Positions 26,411 through 39,065 are shown, counted from the stretch's first letter. The stretch: DNA of 64,000 nucleotides from Kitasatospora aureofaciens (GCF_001188955.3 NZ_JPRF03000013.1:62001-126000); one strand, 5' to 3'. The notes: generated by a model not told the origin, from the letters alone. Made by a program: numbers and translations.

Positions 26411-27952
26411 TCAGATGTCGCGGAAGGTCTCGATCTGGGCGCCGATCGAGTTGAGGCGCTCGGCGAGGTCCTCGTAACCGCGGTTGATGACGTAGACGTT
26501 GCGCAGGACGGAGGTGCCCTGGGCGGCGAGCATCGCGAGCAGGATGACCACGGCCGGGCGCAGCGCGGGCGGGCACATCATCTCGGCGGCGCGCCAGCGG
26601 GTCGGGCCCTGGACGAGCACCCGGTGCGGGTCGAGCAGCTTGACGTCCGCGCCGAGCCGGGTCAGCTCGGTGAGGTAGATCGCGCGGTTGTCGTAGACCC
26701 AGTCGTGGATCATCGTGGTGCCGTTCGCGGCCGCGGCGATGGCGGCGAAGAACGGCACGTTGTCGATGTTGATGCCGGGGAACGGCATCGGGTGGATGGT
26801 GTCGATCGGCGCGCTCAGCTTGGACGGGCGCACGGTGAGGTCGACCAGGCGGGTCTGGCCGTTGTGGGCCCGGTACTCGGGGCTCCGGTCGTAGTCGAGG
26901 CCCATGCCCTCCAGCACCGCGAGCTCGATCTCCAGGAACTCGATCGGCACCCGGCGGATCGTCAGCTCGGAGGAGGTGACCACGGCGGCGGCGAGCAGGC
27001 TCATCGCCTCCACCGGGTCCTCGGCGGGGGTGTAGTCGACGTCGCGGCTGATCTGCGGGACACCGTGGACGGTCAGCGTGGTGGTACCGATGCCCTCGAT
27101 CCTGACGCCCAGCTTCTCCAGGAAGAAGCAGAGGTCCTGGACCATGTAGTTGGGCGAGGCGTTGCGGATGACGCTGACGCCGTCGTGCCGCGCGGCGGCC
27201 AGCAGGGCGTTCTCGGTGACGGTGTCCCCGCGCTCGGTCAGCACGATCGGGCGGTCCAGCGGGGCACCCGGCTCGACCGAGGCGTGGTAGGCGCCGCCGG
27301 TGGTGGCGACCTCCAGGCCGAAGCGGCGCAGCGCCGTCAGGTGCGGCTGGACGGTGCGGGTGCCGAGGTCGCAGCCGCCCGCGTACGGGATGGCGAAGTG
27401 CTGGGCGCGGTGCATCAGCGGGCCGAGGAACATCAGCACGCTACGGGTGCGGCGGGCGGCGTCGACGTCCATCGCGGCGAGGTCGAGCTCGGCCGGCGGG
27501 GTGAGTTCGAGGTCGCGGCCGTCGTTGAGCCAGCGGCTCTTGACGCCGATGCTGGTCAGCACCTCGAGGATGCGGTAGACCTCCTCGATCCGGGCGACGC
27601 TGCGGATCGTGGTGCGGCCGGTGGTCAGCAGCGAGGCGCACAGGATCGCGACGCAGGCGTTCTTGCTGCTGCGGACGTCGATGGCGCCGGAGAGGCGGGT
27701 GCCGCCGGTGACGCGCAGGTGCATCGGGCCGGAGTAGCCGAGGGAGACGATCTCGCTGTTGAGGGCTTCGCCGATGCGGGCGATCATCTCAAGGCTGACG
27801 TTCTGCTTGCCCTGTTCGATGCGGTTGACCGCGCTCTGGCTGGTGCCGAGGGCCTCTCCGAGCTGCGCCTGGGACCAGCCGCGGTGCTGGCGCGCGGTAC
27901 GGATGAGGGTGCCGATACGGGTGAGGTAGTCGCCTGTCACTCGGCAGACCAT
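26411..27952 (-). CDS. HTH-domain fused to UDP-GlcNAc 1-carboxyvinyltransferase (MurA homologue)
   Basis: 513-residue fusion. An XRE-type helix-turn-helix occupies residues about 8-68 (TARQHRGWSQAQLGEALG, then SQSAVNRIEQGKQNVSLEMI). An EPSP/MurA-fold domain starts near residue 78 (LRVTGGTRLSGAIDVRSSKN). The MurA catalytic Cys is retained in GGCDLGTRTV and the substrate Lys-Asn in SSKNAC. MurA makes UDP-GlcNAc-enolpyruvate for peptidoglycan. Whether this copy is an enzyme, a UDP-GlcNAc-sensing regulator, or both, is open. The ATG at 27952 is used; a GTG at 27940 is an alternative. Its stop lies 20 nt from that of the phosphatase remnant. Confidence 0.9.
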   Translation of the reverse strand: MVCRVTGDYLTRIGTLIRTARQHRGWSQAQLGEALGTSQSAVNRIEQGKQNVSLEMIARIGEALNSEIVSLGYSGPMHLRVTGGTRLSGAIDVRSSKNACVAILCASLLTTGRTTIRSVARIEEVYRILEVLTSIGVKSRWLNDGRDLELTPPAELDLAAMDVDAARRTRSVLMFLGPLMHRAQHFAIPYAGGCDLGTRTVQPHLTALRRFGLEVATTGGAYHASVEPGAPLDRPIVLTERGDTVTENALLAAARHDGVSVIRNASPNYMVQDLCFFLEKLGVRIEGIGTTTLTVHGVPQISRDVDYTPAEDPVEAMSLLAAAVVTSSELTIRRVPIEFLEIELAVLEGMGLDYDRSPEYRAHNGQTRLVDLTVRPSKLSAPIDTIHPMPFPGINIDNVPFFAAIAAAANGTTMIHDWVYDNRAIYLTELTRLGADVKLLDPHRVLVQGPTRWRAAEMMCPPALRPAVVILLAMLAAQGTSVLRNVYVINRGYEDLAERLNSIGAQIETFRDI

Positions 27953-27966
27953 ATCTCATGGTTGAG
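27948..27966. promoter_or_regulatory. overlapping inverted repeats at the murA-like start
   Basis: ACCAT at 27948-27952 and ATGGT at 27958-27962 form a perfect inverted repeat around ATCTC, and CTCA/TGAG (27955-27966) forms a second, overlapping one. They cover the ATG start. As the gene product has its own HTH domain, this is a candidate auto-operator, but the arms are short. The rest of 27967-28100 holds the promoter and no gene. Confidence 0.4.
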
Positions 27967-28103
27967 ATGACGCCAGAACCATGGATGGGCGCGACGCCAC
28001 TTTTGTCCGTTTCTCACCCCGTATGAGCGCCGGATCTTCACATCACCGTACGAAACTGCTGAGCTTGCGCTGAGCGGGGCGGCACGCTCAACTGGACGCC
28101 GCG

Positions 28104-28197
28104 CAGGGCCCGGGCGGTTCCCCACGGACGTTCAGGGCCCGAGCGGTTCCGCCCGTACGTTCAGGGTTCAGGGCCCGAGCGGCTCCGCCCGGCCGAC
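28104..28197. repeat. 29-bp tandem repeat duplicating the cbiD 3' end
   Basis: Units at 28104-28132 and 28133-28161, a 7-bp spacer, and a third unit from 28169 that is itself the end of cbiD. Read on the minus strand each copy repeats the last codons of cbiD and the stop (codons for EPLGP and TGA). It looks like outward tandem duplication of the gene terminus. Confidence 0.8.
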
Positions 28198-29313
28198 GAC
28201 CGTTCCGGCGCGGTCGATGCAGATGACGTCCACCGCGACCGGCGAGCCGAGCAGCACGCCGAGCGCCGTCGCCCGGGCCGCCTCGGCCACCAGGTCCCCG
28301 AGCGGCACCCCGGCCGCCCGGCACAGCTGCACGGCCTCCAGCCCGGTGTTGGCCACCGCCACCGCGGCCGCCAACTCCTCGTCCGCCCCGCCGCGACGGG
28401 CCAGTTCGGCCAGGTACCCCTTGTCCACCTGGGAGCGCGCCGAGTGCAGGTCGAGGTGGCCGTGGGCGAGCTTGGAGAGCTTGGCGAAGCCGCCCGCGAT
28501 GGTCAGCCGGGGCACCGGGTGGCGCTTGAGGTACTTGAGCACGGCCCCGGCGAAGTCGCCCATGTCCAGCAGCGCGTCCTCGGGCAGTCCGTGCACCGCG
28601 ACCGCGACCTTCTCCGAGGTCGAACCGGTGCAGCCCGCCACATGGGTGCGCCCGGCCGCCCGGGCCACGTCGACGCCGCGGCGGATCGAGTCGATCCAGG
28701 CCGAGCAGGAGTAGGGGACGACGATCCCGGTGGTACCGAGGATGGACAGCCCGCCGAGGATGCCGAGGCGGGGGTTCCAGGTCGAGCGGGCGATCTCCTC
28801 GCCGTGGTCCACCGAGATCTCCACCACCACGTCCCCGCTGCCGCCGTGCGCCGCCGCCGCTTCGGCCACGGCGTCGCGGATCATCTGCCGGGGGACCGGG
28901 TTGATCGCGGGCTCGCCGACCGCCAGCGGCAGGCCCGCCTTGGTGACCGTGCCGACTCCGGGGCCGGCCCGGAACACGACTCCGGTGCCGGGTCCGCCGG
29001 GCCGGACGGTGGCGCGGATCAGTGCGCCGTGGGTCACGTCCGGGTCGTCGCCGGCGTCCTTGACCACGCCCGCCATGGCGCCGGCCGGCACCCCGCTCTC
29101 CGTGGTGAGCTGCTCGGCGGCGAGGGCGAAGGCGGGCTGCTGGCCCTTGGGGAGGGTGATGGTGACCGGGTCCGGGAACTCGCCGGTCAGCAGCGCGGTG
29201 TACGCGGCCTTGGTGGCGGCGGTGGCGCAGGCGCCCGTCGTCCAGCCGTGCCGCAGCCCGCTGCTCTTCAGCTGGCCGGCCCGGCCTCCCGCCTCGGCTC
29301 CCGCTGCGGCCAC
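28168..29313 (-). CDS. cbiD: cobalt-precorrin-5B C1-methyltransferase
   Basis: 381-residue CbiD, which methylates C1 of the corrin ring. It begins (after about 20 residues) with GLRHGWTTGACATAATKAAY, the family signature, and has SGDVVVEISVDHGEEIA, GILGGLSILGTTGIVVPYS and AGGFAKLSKLAHGHLDLHS. I used GTG 29313 (GAGGCGCAG upstream), which gives a typical length. An ATG at 29409 would add an Arg-rich leader of 32 residues. The gene is a singleton on the minus strand. The 326 nt to the divergent phosphoesterase start hold promoters and no other gene. Confidence 0.93.
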   Translation of the reverse strand: MAAAGAEAGGRAGQLKSSGLRHGWTTGACATAATKAAYTALLTGEFPDPVTITLPKGQQPAFALAAEQLTTESGVPAGAMAGVVKDAGDDPDVTHGALIRATVRPGGPGTGVVFRAGPGVGTVTKAGLPLAVGEPAINPVPRQMIRDAVAEAAAAHGGSGDVVVEISVDHGEEIARSTWNPRLGILGGLSILGTTGIVVPYSCSAWIDSIRRGVDVARAAGRTHVAGCTGSTSEKVAVAVHGLPEDALLDMGDFAGAVLKYLKRHPVPRLTIAGGFAKLSKLAHGHLDLHSARSQVDKGYLAELARRGGADEELAAAVAVANTGLEAVQLCRAAGVPLGDLVAEAARATALGVLLGSPVAVDVICIDRAGTVVGRAEPLGP

Positions 29314-29639
29314 CCTGCGCCTCGTTTCCGCGCTGCCGGGGCGGCGCCCGCGCACCGCCCCTCGTCCCGTCGGCGGCCGCACCGGCCGTCGCCGCCGATT
29401 TTCCCCCATCCGTCCGGCTCCGCCCCGACCGGGGTGGCGGCCGGCCCCACAGCCGACGGGCCGGCGCAGGGGTGCGCCGGCCCGTGTTCCCGAAGAGTTC
29501 TCCACCCGGGCCTAACGCACGGTGGCTACCGGTGGGTAATCTGGCGGTCCGCCAGAAGCGGGTTCATGACACTCAGGTCCGGTGGGCGGGGCGCTCTTCC
29601 CGGCCGGGCCGTCAGCATGTGGGGGTTTTTGTGGCAGGC

Positions 29640-31379
29640 ATGAAACGACGTACGTTCATCACCGGTACGTCGGTGGCCGCCGCCTGGTCGGCCTTGTCGA
29701 TCGGCGGTGCGCAGTTCGCCTCGGCCGCCGGGCGGGACCGGGCACTGGCGACCACGGCCGCGCGGGCGGTCGACGTCGCCGGGACGACCTTGGAGCAGGT
29801 GGCCACGCCGTCCGGCACCGGCGCCTACAAGCGGCTGACCGCCGGGCCGGGGTGGCCGCTGGTGGTGCGCGGGGAGCTCGCGGCGCCGGGCGCCGGGCGG
29901 GACGACCGCCGCACCGGGCTGGCCAGCTTCGTCCAGTTCAGCGACCTGCACCTGGTGGACACCGAGTCCCCGGTGCGCTTCGAGTTCCTGGCCAAGTACA
30001 ACGACAGCGCCTACCGGCCGCAGGAGGCCCTGAACGCCCGGGGTGTCTCGGCGCTCGTCGAGCGGGTCAACTCGCTCTCCGGCGGCCCGTACACCGGGCT
30101 GCCGTTCAGCATGGTGATGGCCACCGGTGACAACACCGACAACCACGAGCTGGCCGAACTCGACTGGTACCTCACCGTCATGGGCGGCGGGCGGATGGCC
30201 CAGAACACCGGTGACCCGTCCCGCTACGAGGGCGTGCAGAACTCCGGCAACTCGGCCTTCTGGAACCCCGAGATCGCCTACAGCGACGTCTACAAGGCGA
30301 AGGGCTTCCCGCAGGTGCCCGGCTTCCTGTCGGCGGCCGGTCGGCCCTTCGACGCGCCGGGCCTGAAGACCCCCTGGTACACCACCGTCGGCAACCACGA
30401 CGACAGCATCGAGGGCTCGCTGCCGGACTTCGGGCTGCTGAACGACCTCTACACGGGCGGGCTCAAGCTGGAGGGTTGCGACGACGCGACCGCCGCACAG
30501 CTGATGGACTCGCTGCGCCGGGACCCGGCGGGCGCCGTGCTGCTGCTCGCCAAGCTGCTCGCGAACGGCGAGGCGGTGCGCCGGGTGACCCCGGACGAGC
30601 GCCGACACCCGTTCACGCTCAAGGAGTTCGCCAAGGCCCACCTCAACCCGGCCGTCACCGGCGCCGGTCCGTTCGGGCACGGCTTCACCTCGGACATGGT
30701 GGGCAGCGGCAAGCTCTACTACACCTTCCGGATCTCGGAGAAGGTCGTCGGCATCAGCCTGGACACCACCAACCAGGCCGGGTTCGCCGACGGTTCACTC
30801 GGCACCACGCAAGTGCGCTGGCTGGAGCAGCAGTTGAAGGACCACAGCGGGCACTGGTACGACACCAACGGGAACAAGGTCACGGGCGGCAGCACCGACG
30901 ACGTGATCCTCCTCTTCAGCCACCACACCAGCGGCTCGATGGGCAACCTGCTGCCGGACCCGCGCAACGTCTTCGAGAAGCGGCACGACGGCAACGAGCT
31001 GGTCGCGCTGCTGCAGCGCTACCCGAACGTGGTCGCCTGGGTGAACGGGCACACCCACATGAACAAGATCACGGCGCACGGGCACGCGGTTCCGGAACGG
31101 GCGTTCTGGGAGATCAACACCGCCTCGCACATCGACTACCCGCAGCACGGCCGCATCATCGAGATCGCGGACAACGGGGACGGCACGCTGTCGCTGTTCA
31201 CCACGCTGATCGAGTCCTCGGCGCCGTACACGACGGACTTCGGCAGCACCTCGGACGCCAACCTGGCGGCGCTGTACCGCGAGCTGTCGTACAACGACCC
31301 GAACGGGCGGGTCTCGGCGCTGCTCGGCGCCGGGGAGGACCACAACACCGAGCTGCTGATCACCAAGCCGACCCGGTGA
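29640..31379 (+). CDS. Tat-exported metallophosphoesterase (TIGR03767 type)
   Basis: 579-residue calcineurin-like phosphoesterase. The N-terminus MKRRTFITGTSVAAAW is a twin-arginine signal, followed by a cleavage-like ASA at about residue 28. Metal-binding motifs run in order: VQFSDLHLVD, ATGDNTDN, TTVGNHDD, LFSHH and VNGHTHMN. It is probably secreted and hydrolyses a phosphoester outside the cell; substrate unknown. The ATG at 29640 is used; a GTG at 29631 is also possible. Its stop codon is the first triplet of heptad array 2. Confidence 0.9.
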   Translation: MKRRTFITGTSVAAAWSALSIGGAQFASAAGRDRALATTAARAVDVAGTTLEQVATPSGTGAYKRLTAGPGWPLVVRGELAAPGAGRDDRRTGLASFVQFSDLHLVDTESPVRFEFLAKYNDSAYRPQEALNARGVSALVERVNSLSGGPYTGLPFSMVMATGDNTDNHELAELDWYLTVMGGGRMAQNTGDPSRYEGVQNSGNSAFWNPEIAYSDVYKAKGFPQVPGFLSAAGRPFDAPGLKTPWYTTVGNHDDSIEGSLPDFGLLNDLYTGGLKLEGCDDATAAQLMDSLRRDPAGAVLLLAKLLANGEAVRRVTPDERRHPFTLKEFAKAHLNPAVTGAGPFGHGFTSDMVGSGKLYYTFRISEKVVGISLDTTNQAGFADGSLGTTQVRWLEQQLKDHSGHWYDTNGNKVTGGSTDDVILLFSHHTSGSMGNLLPDPRNVFEKRHDGNELVALLQRYPNVVAWVNGHTHMNKITAHGHAVPERAFWEINTASHIDYPQHGRIIEIADNGDGTLSLFTTLIESSAPYTTDFGSTSDANLAALYRELSYNDPNGRVSALLGAGEDHNTELLITKPTR

Positions 31380-31496
31380 CGGGTGGCGGGTGGTGGGTGA
31401 CGGATAACAGGTAACAGCGGACGGAAGACAGAAAACAGATGACAGCTAACAGATGATGAAATCTGTTAGCTGTCATCTGTCATTCGTCCGCCGTCA
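31377..31496. repeat. heptad array 2, stop codon to stop codon
   Basis: Eleven contiguous 7-bp units (31377-31453), mostly of the form TGACAGA/TAACAGC/TGACGGG, start exactly at the TGA of the phosphoesterase gene. An 8-nt core TGATGAAA (31454-31461) follows. Five inverted units (31462-31496) then end with the complement of the TGA stop of cobIJ. The innermost 14 bp on each side (TGACAGCTAACAGA with TCTGTTAGCTGTCA) are perfectly complementary. Confidence 0.92.
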
Positions 31497-33011
31497 CTCC
31501 TCCGGGTACCGCCGGGGCGTCCAGACGACCTCCACGCCGCCGCCCCGCTCGACCGCCTGGGTCTGCGAGGAGCCGATCAGCAGGATGGTCCGCATGTCGA
31601 CCAGTGCCGGGTCCAGCTCGCCCAACCGGACGATCCGGATCCGCTCGGTCGGCCCGCCGACGTCACGGGCCATCACCACCGGGGTCTCCGGCGCGCGGTA
31701 CTCCAGCAGCACGTCCCGGGCCTGGCCGACCTGGGTGGTGCGGGACTTCGAGCCCGGGTTGTACAGCGCGAGCACCAGGTCCGCCTCGGCCGCGGCGCGC
31801 AGCCGCTTGGCCACCACGTCCCACGGCTTGAGCCGGTCCGAGAGCGACACCACCGCGTAGTCGTGCCCCAGCGGGGCGCCGGCCCGGGAGGCGGCCGCGT
31901 GGGCGGCGGTCATCCCGGGGACGATCCGCACCGGCACGTCCCGGTAGTCCGGCTCGCAGGCGACCTCCAGCACGGCGGTGGCCATCGCGAAGACGCCCGG
32001 GTCGCCCGAGGAGACCACGCAGACCCGGTGCCCGCGTCGGGCGAGGTCCAGGGCGAACTCGGCGCGCTCCGACTCCACCTTGTTGTCCGAGCCGTGCCGC
32101 CGCTGTCCCGGCCGCTCCGGCACCCGGTCCAGGTAGGTGGTGTAGCCGACCAGGTCGGTGGCCTCGGCCAGCGCGCCGCGCGCCTCGGGGGTCAGCCAGA
32201 GCGGCCCGGCCGGCCCGGTGCCGACCACGGTCACGCTGCCCACGCCGTCCGCGGGCCGTACGACCGGCTCCAGCGGGGCGACCCTGCTCGGCAGCACCGC
32301 CACCGAGAAGTACGGGACGCTCTCGTCGTCGACCTCGGTGAGCGGCGCGATGCGCTCCCCGTCCATGAAGGCACGCTCGACGTACTGGGCGTCGTCCAGC
32401 CGGCCCGCCCGCTCCAGCGCCCGCCGGACAGCCGGGAAGGTACGCCCCAGCTTCATGATCACGGCGGAGTCGGCGGAGGCGATCCGCGCGGTCAGCTCCT
32501 CCTCGGGCAGCGTGCCCGGGATGACGGTGAGCGTCTCCTCCGCCTCGGTCAGCGGCTGCCCGAGGCGGGCCGCCGCCGCGCTGACCGAGGTCACGCCGGG
32601 CACCACCTCGGTCGGGTAGCGGTGCGCGAGCCGCTTGTGCATGTGCTGGTAGGAGCCGTAGAACAGCGGGTCGCCCTCGGCGAGGACGACCACGTCGCGC
32701 CCGGCGTCCAGGTGCGCGGCCAGCCGGGCGGCGGCCTCCTCGTAGAACTCGTCCAGCGCGCCCCGGTAACCGCCCGGGTGGTCGGTGGTCTCGACGGTGA
32801 GCGGGTAGACCAGCTTCTCCTCAATCTGACTACCCGTCAGGTAGCGCTCGGCGATCGAGCGGGCGATGGACCTGCCGTGGCGGGCACTGTGGTACGCCAC
32901 CACATCGGCCTTGCCGATGAGTTCGGCCGCACGGACGGTCACCAGCGACGGGTCGCCGGGGCCGAGCCCGACGCCGTACAGCCGGCCCGTGGTCGTCTGT
33001 CGATCCGTCAC
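31494..33011 (-). CDS. cobIJ: fused precorrin-2 C20-methyltransferase / precorrin-3B C17-methyltransferase
   Basis: 505-residue fusion of two SAM tetrapyrrole methylases. The CobI half (residues about 1-245) has YGVGLGPGDPSLVTVRA, VVLAEGDPLFYGSYQHM and EVVPGVTSVSAAAARLG. The CobJ half (about 258-505) has VTVVGTGPAGPLWLTPEA, VVSSGDPGVFAMATAVLEV and LALYNPGSKSR. It performs two non-adjacent methylations on the way to hydrogenobyrinate. The GTG at 33011 overlaps the cobH stop by 4 nt. The stop lies inside the last unit of heptad array 2. The fusion is common in streptomycetes. Confidence 0.95.
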   Translation of the reverse strand: MTDRQTTTGRLYGVGLGPGDPSLVTVRAAELIGKADVVAYHSARHGRSIARSIAERYLTGSQIEEKLVYPLTVETTDHPGGYRGALDEFYEEAAARLAAHLDAGRDVVVLAEGDPLFYGSYQHMHKRLAHRYPTEVVPGVTSVSAAAARLGQPLTEAEETLTVIPGTLPEEELTARIASADSAVIMKLGRTFPAVRRALERAGRLDDAQYVERAFMDGERIAPLTEVDDESVPYFSVAVLPSRVAPLEPVVRPADGVGSVTVVGTGPAGPLWLTPEARGALAEATDLVGYTTYLDRVPERPGQRRHGSDNKVESERAEFALDLARRGHRVCVVSSGDPGVFAMATAVLEVACEPDYRDVPVRIVPGMTAAHAAASRAGAPLGHDYAVVSLSDRLKPWDVVAKRLRAAAEADLVLALYNPGSKSRTTQVGQARDVLLEYRAPETPVVMARDVGGPTERIRIVRLGELDPALVDMRTILLIGSSQTQAVERGGGVEVVWTPRRYPEE

Positions 33012-33634
33012 TCTTCCTCGCTCGCAATCGCGTTGATGGCGGCGGCGGCGATCGCACTGCCACCACGCCGACCGCGCACCACCAAGTGCTCCAGGCTGGA
33101 AGGGTGTTCTGCCAGGGCCTGCTTGGACTCGGCGGCGCCGATGAAGCCGACCGGGACGCCGATCACCGCGGCCGGGCGCGGCGCGCCCGCCTCGATCATC
33201 TCCAGCAGCCGGAACAGCGAGGTCGGCGCGTTGCCGACGGCGACCACCGCGCCCTCCAGTCGCGGCAGCCACAGCTCCATGGCGGCCGCGCTGCGGGTGT
33301 TGCCCATCGCTCGGGCGAGTTCGGGCACCGACGGATCGGTGAGGGTGCAGATCACCTCGTTGTCGGCGGGCAGCCGCTTGCGGGTGACGCCGCTCGCGAC
33401 CATGTTGACGTCGCAGAGGATGGGCGCACCCGCGTGCAGCGCAGCGCGCGCCGAGGCGACCACGCCGGGCGAGTACACCAGGTCCTCGACCAGGTCGGTC
33501 ATCCCGCAGGCGTGGATCATCCGCACCGCGACCTGGGAGACGTCCGCCGGGAGGGCGGCCAGATCGGCCTCCGCACGGATGGTGGCAAAGGACTGGCGGT
33601 AGATGGACGCGCCGTCCTTCTCGTACTCGATCAC
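33008..33634 (-). CDS. cobH: precorrin-8X methylmutase
   Basis: 208-residue CobH/CbiC that moves the C11 methyl to C12, giving hydrogenobyrinate. It shows AVRMIHACGMTDLVEDL with the catalytic His (about residue 43), GAPILCDVNMVASGVTRKRL, and VGFIGAAESKQALAEH. The GTG at 33634 overlaps the cobG stop by 4 nt and its own stop overlaps cobIJ, so cobG-cobH-cobIJ is one coupled operon on the minus strand. Confidence 0.95.
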   Translation of the reverse strand: MIEYEKDGASIYRQSFATIRAEADLAALPADVSQVAVRMIHACGMTDLVEDLVYSPGVVASARAALHAGAPILCDVNMVASGVTRKRLPADNEVICTLTDPSVPELARAMGNTRSAAAMELWLPRLEGAVVAVGNAPTSLFRLLEMIEAGAPRPAAVIGVPVGFIGAAESKQALAEHPSSLEHLVVRGRRGGSAIAAAAINAIASEEE

Positions 33635-34917
33635 TTTGTGGTCCTCCTGGCCTCGGCGACCGCCTCGGCCATCTCCTCGTTCCTCACGTCCACGGGTGCG
33701 CCCGCGGTCGTGGTCGGCCCGTTCACCGTCACCCGGTAGCCGTGCCCCGTGGCCAGCACGTCCACCCATCGCCCGGCCGGGTGACCGCAGCGCCGTTCAC
33801 AGCCGGACCAGTGGACCGGCAGTCCGCCGGTCCCCGCACCGGCCCCGGCGCCCGACACCGCACCCGAACCGGCCCCCGCGCCCGTGTCCAGGGCCCGGGC
33901 CGCGTCGGCCCGTACGTCGGCGAGCGACTTGGCGCAGCCCGGCAGTCCCGTGCAGGCGGTGGCCCGCTCCCAGGCGGAGCCCGGCTCGGTGCGGAACCCG
34001 GCCGCCGCCAGTGCGGGCAGCCGGTCGGCCGGGACGCCGGGCAGCACGGCGCCCCGCCAGGGGGTCAGCCGCAGTTCGCCCGCCGAGGCGGCGACCAGTG
34101 CGCGCCACTGCGCGGCGCTCGCCCGTCCGAAGCGCATGCCCACCGAGAGGCCGCCGGGCAGCGCGCCCACCGAACCGGAGGCGGACGGAACGCAGGCGGT
34201 CGGCAGCGGCACGGTGCCGGCCGGGAGCAGGTCGGGGACCTCGCGCAGGTGCCAGGCCTTGCGGCCGCTGCCGCGCAGCGCGTCCAGGAAGGCGCGGGCC
34301 GCGTCCAGCACGGCCGTCACCTCCTGGCCGGCCTCCACCGGGTGCCCGTGCTCGGCCCGTCCGAGGCGCAGCAGGGCAGGGCCGCCCCGGGCTGCGATCA
34401 ATGTCACATCGGCGTCGAGCGCGGCGACGTCGCCCCGCCCGTCGTCCAGCGCGAACAGGAACTTGCCGGAGAGCCCGGCCGCCCAGTCGCTCGCGCACAG
34501 CCGCGCGTCCAGTTCCCGTACCCAGGCCTGCACATCGGCGTTGCCGAGGGTGTCCAGCCCGGCCAGCGGCGAGGCGACGATGTTGCGCACCCGCTCGTGG
34601 GTGTCCGAGGGCAGCAGTCCGACGGCGCGCAGGCGCTCGCCGAGTTCGGCCCCGCAGTCCGGGGCCAGGCCGCGGAGTTGGACGTTGCCGCGCGAGGTGG
34701 TCTCCAACTCCCCGTCGCCCAGGGCCTGCGACGCCTCGGCCAGCGCAATTGCCTGACGAACCGTCAGCAGTCCGCCGGGCAGCCGGACCCGGGCGAGGCC
34801 GCCGTCGTCGGCGGTGTGCAGGCGAAGGGCCCCGGGGCAGGCGTCCGCGCGCCCCCGGTCGGGCACGGCGGCGCCCGGCGCGGTGACGTCGGGTGTCGGT
34901 GGCATGGCGGCGAGCAT
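33631..34917 (-). CDS. cobG: precorrin-3B synthase (sulfite/nitrite reductase-like)
   Basis: 428-residue oxygen-dependent ring-contraction enzyme of aerobic cobalamin synthesis. It contains two ferredoxin-like half domains (LETTSRGNVQLRGL near 75-90; MRFGRASAAQWRAL later) and Fe4S4/siroheme Cys in CTGLPGCAKSLADV and SGCERRCGHP. A Gly/Ala-rich linker (GAGAGSGAVSGAGAGAG) near residue 365 lies between the Cys pairs. The start is ATG 34917 or 34905. Neither has a ribosome site, so it may be leaderless. It heads the cobG-cobH-cobIJ operon. Confidence 0.92.
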   Translation of the reverse strand: MLAAMPPTPDVTAPGAAVPDRGRADACPGALRLHTADDGGLARVRLPGGLLTVRQAIALAEASQALGDGELETTSRGNVQLRGLAPDCGAELGERLRAVGLLPSDTHERVRNIVASPLAGLDTLGNADVQAWVRELDARLCASDWAAGLSGKFLFALDDGRGDVAALDADVTLIAARGGPALLRLGRAEHGHPVEAGQEVTAVLDAARAFLDALRGSGRKAWHLREVPDLLPAGTVPLPTACVPSASGSVGALPGGLSVGMRFGRASAAQWRALVAASAGELRLTPWRGAVLPGVPADRLPALAAAGFRTEPGSAWERATACTGLPGCAKSLADVRADAARALDTGAGAGSGAVSGAGAGAGTGGLPVHWSGCERRCGHPAGRWVDVLATGHGYRVTVNGPTTTAGAPVDVRNEEMAEAVAEARRTTK

Positions 34918-35063
34918 ACAGATGATCCGATCGGTTGCCTCCGTCCGCTGCGTCACACCCGGCAGCACGCCCGGCCCACCGCCCGGCGCCCGTGGGTTCC
35001 GTGCGCCCACCCGTGCGCCGGGCGAGGCCGAGCTGGCTCTCCCCCAGGTCAGCCGCACCCCGT

Positions 35064-35215
35064 ACGATGCTGGCGGGCGGTCCCCAGCGGGCCGTCCACG
35101 CCAGCGACGGCGCAGGGGAGGAAACCGGTGCAAGCCCGGTGCGGTCCCGCCACTGTGACCGCGGTTCACCGGGAAGCCGGTCGGCCGCGGGAGCCAGGAA
35201 CTCCCGCCGTCCTCC
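35064..35215 (+). promoter_or_regulatory. cobalamin (AdoCbl) riboswitch upstream of cobN
   Basis: The conserved core is visible: AGGGGAGGAAACCGGTGCAA region at about 35113-35132, CCGGTGCGGTCCCGCCACTG with the B12-box CCACTGTGAC at 35149-35159, and the closing AGCCAGGAACTCCC at about 35192-35206. The P1-side partner is near 35065-35110. It lies between divergent cobG and cobN and reads towards cobN, so high cobalamin should reduce cobN expression. Ends are approximate. Confidence 0.93.
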
Positions 35216-35250
35216 ACCGGCCCGGGGCGCGGACCCCGAGGAAGGCAGAA

Positions 35251-35360
35251 ATGCACCAGCGCTGTCGCATGCCCGCGCCCGTTCCCGCGGCCACCGCCGC
35301 GGCCGCCCCGGCCACCACTGCGGCCATCCTGGCCACCGACGAGGCCAGGAGGGCCTTCGC

Positions 35361-35364
<4 letters not shown>
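35251..35364 (+). CDS. short leader ORF between riboswitch and cobN
   Basis: A 37-codon ORF starts MHQRCRMPAPVPAAT, continues Ala/Pro/Thr-rich and ends DEARRAFA. GAGGAAGG lies 5 nt before the ATG, a better ribosome site than many genes here. Its TGA overlaps the cobN ATG (ATGA), so translation of the two could be coupled. It resembles no family I recognise. The N-terminal His and Cys could bind metal, but this is speculative. Confidence 0.5.
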
Positions 35365-38990
<3,626 letters not shown>

Positions 38991-39065
38991 CCCGCCGGCG
39001 GGCCGGTGTCAACCACGCGTTACGTCGTCTGGCACCGGCCGCCACCCGGGCGGACAATACGGGGC

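Noticed and set aside
31377..31496. Heptad arrays as a CRISPR array
   Set aside because: Units are 7 bp without spacers and are inverted around a core; CRISPR repeats are longer, direct, with unique spacers, and no cas gene is present.
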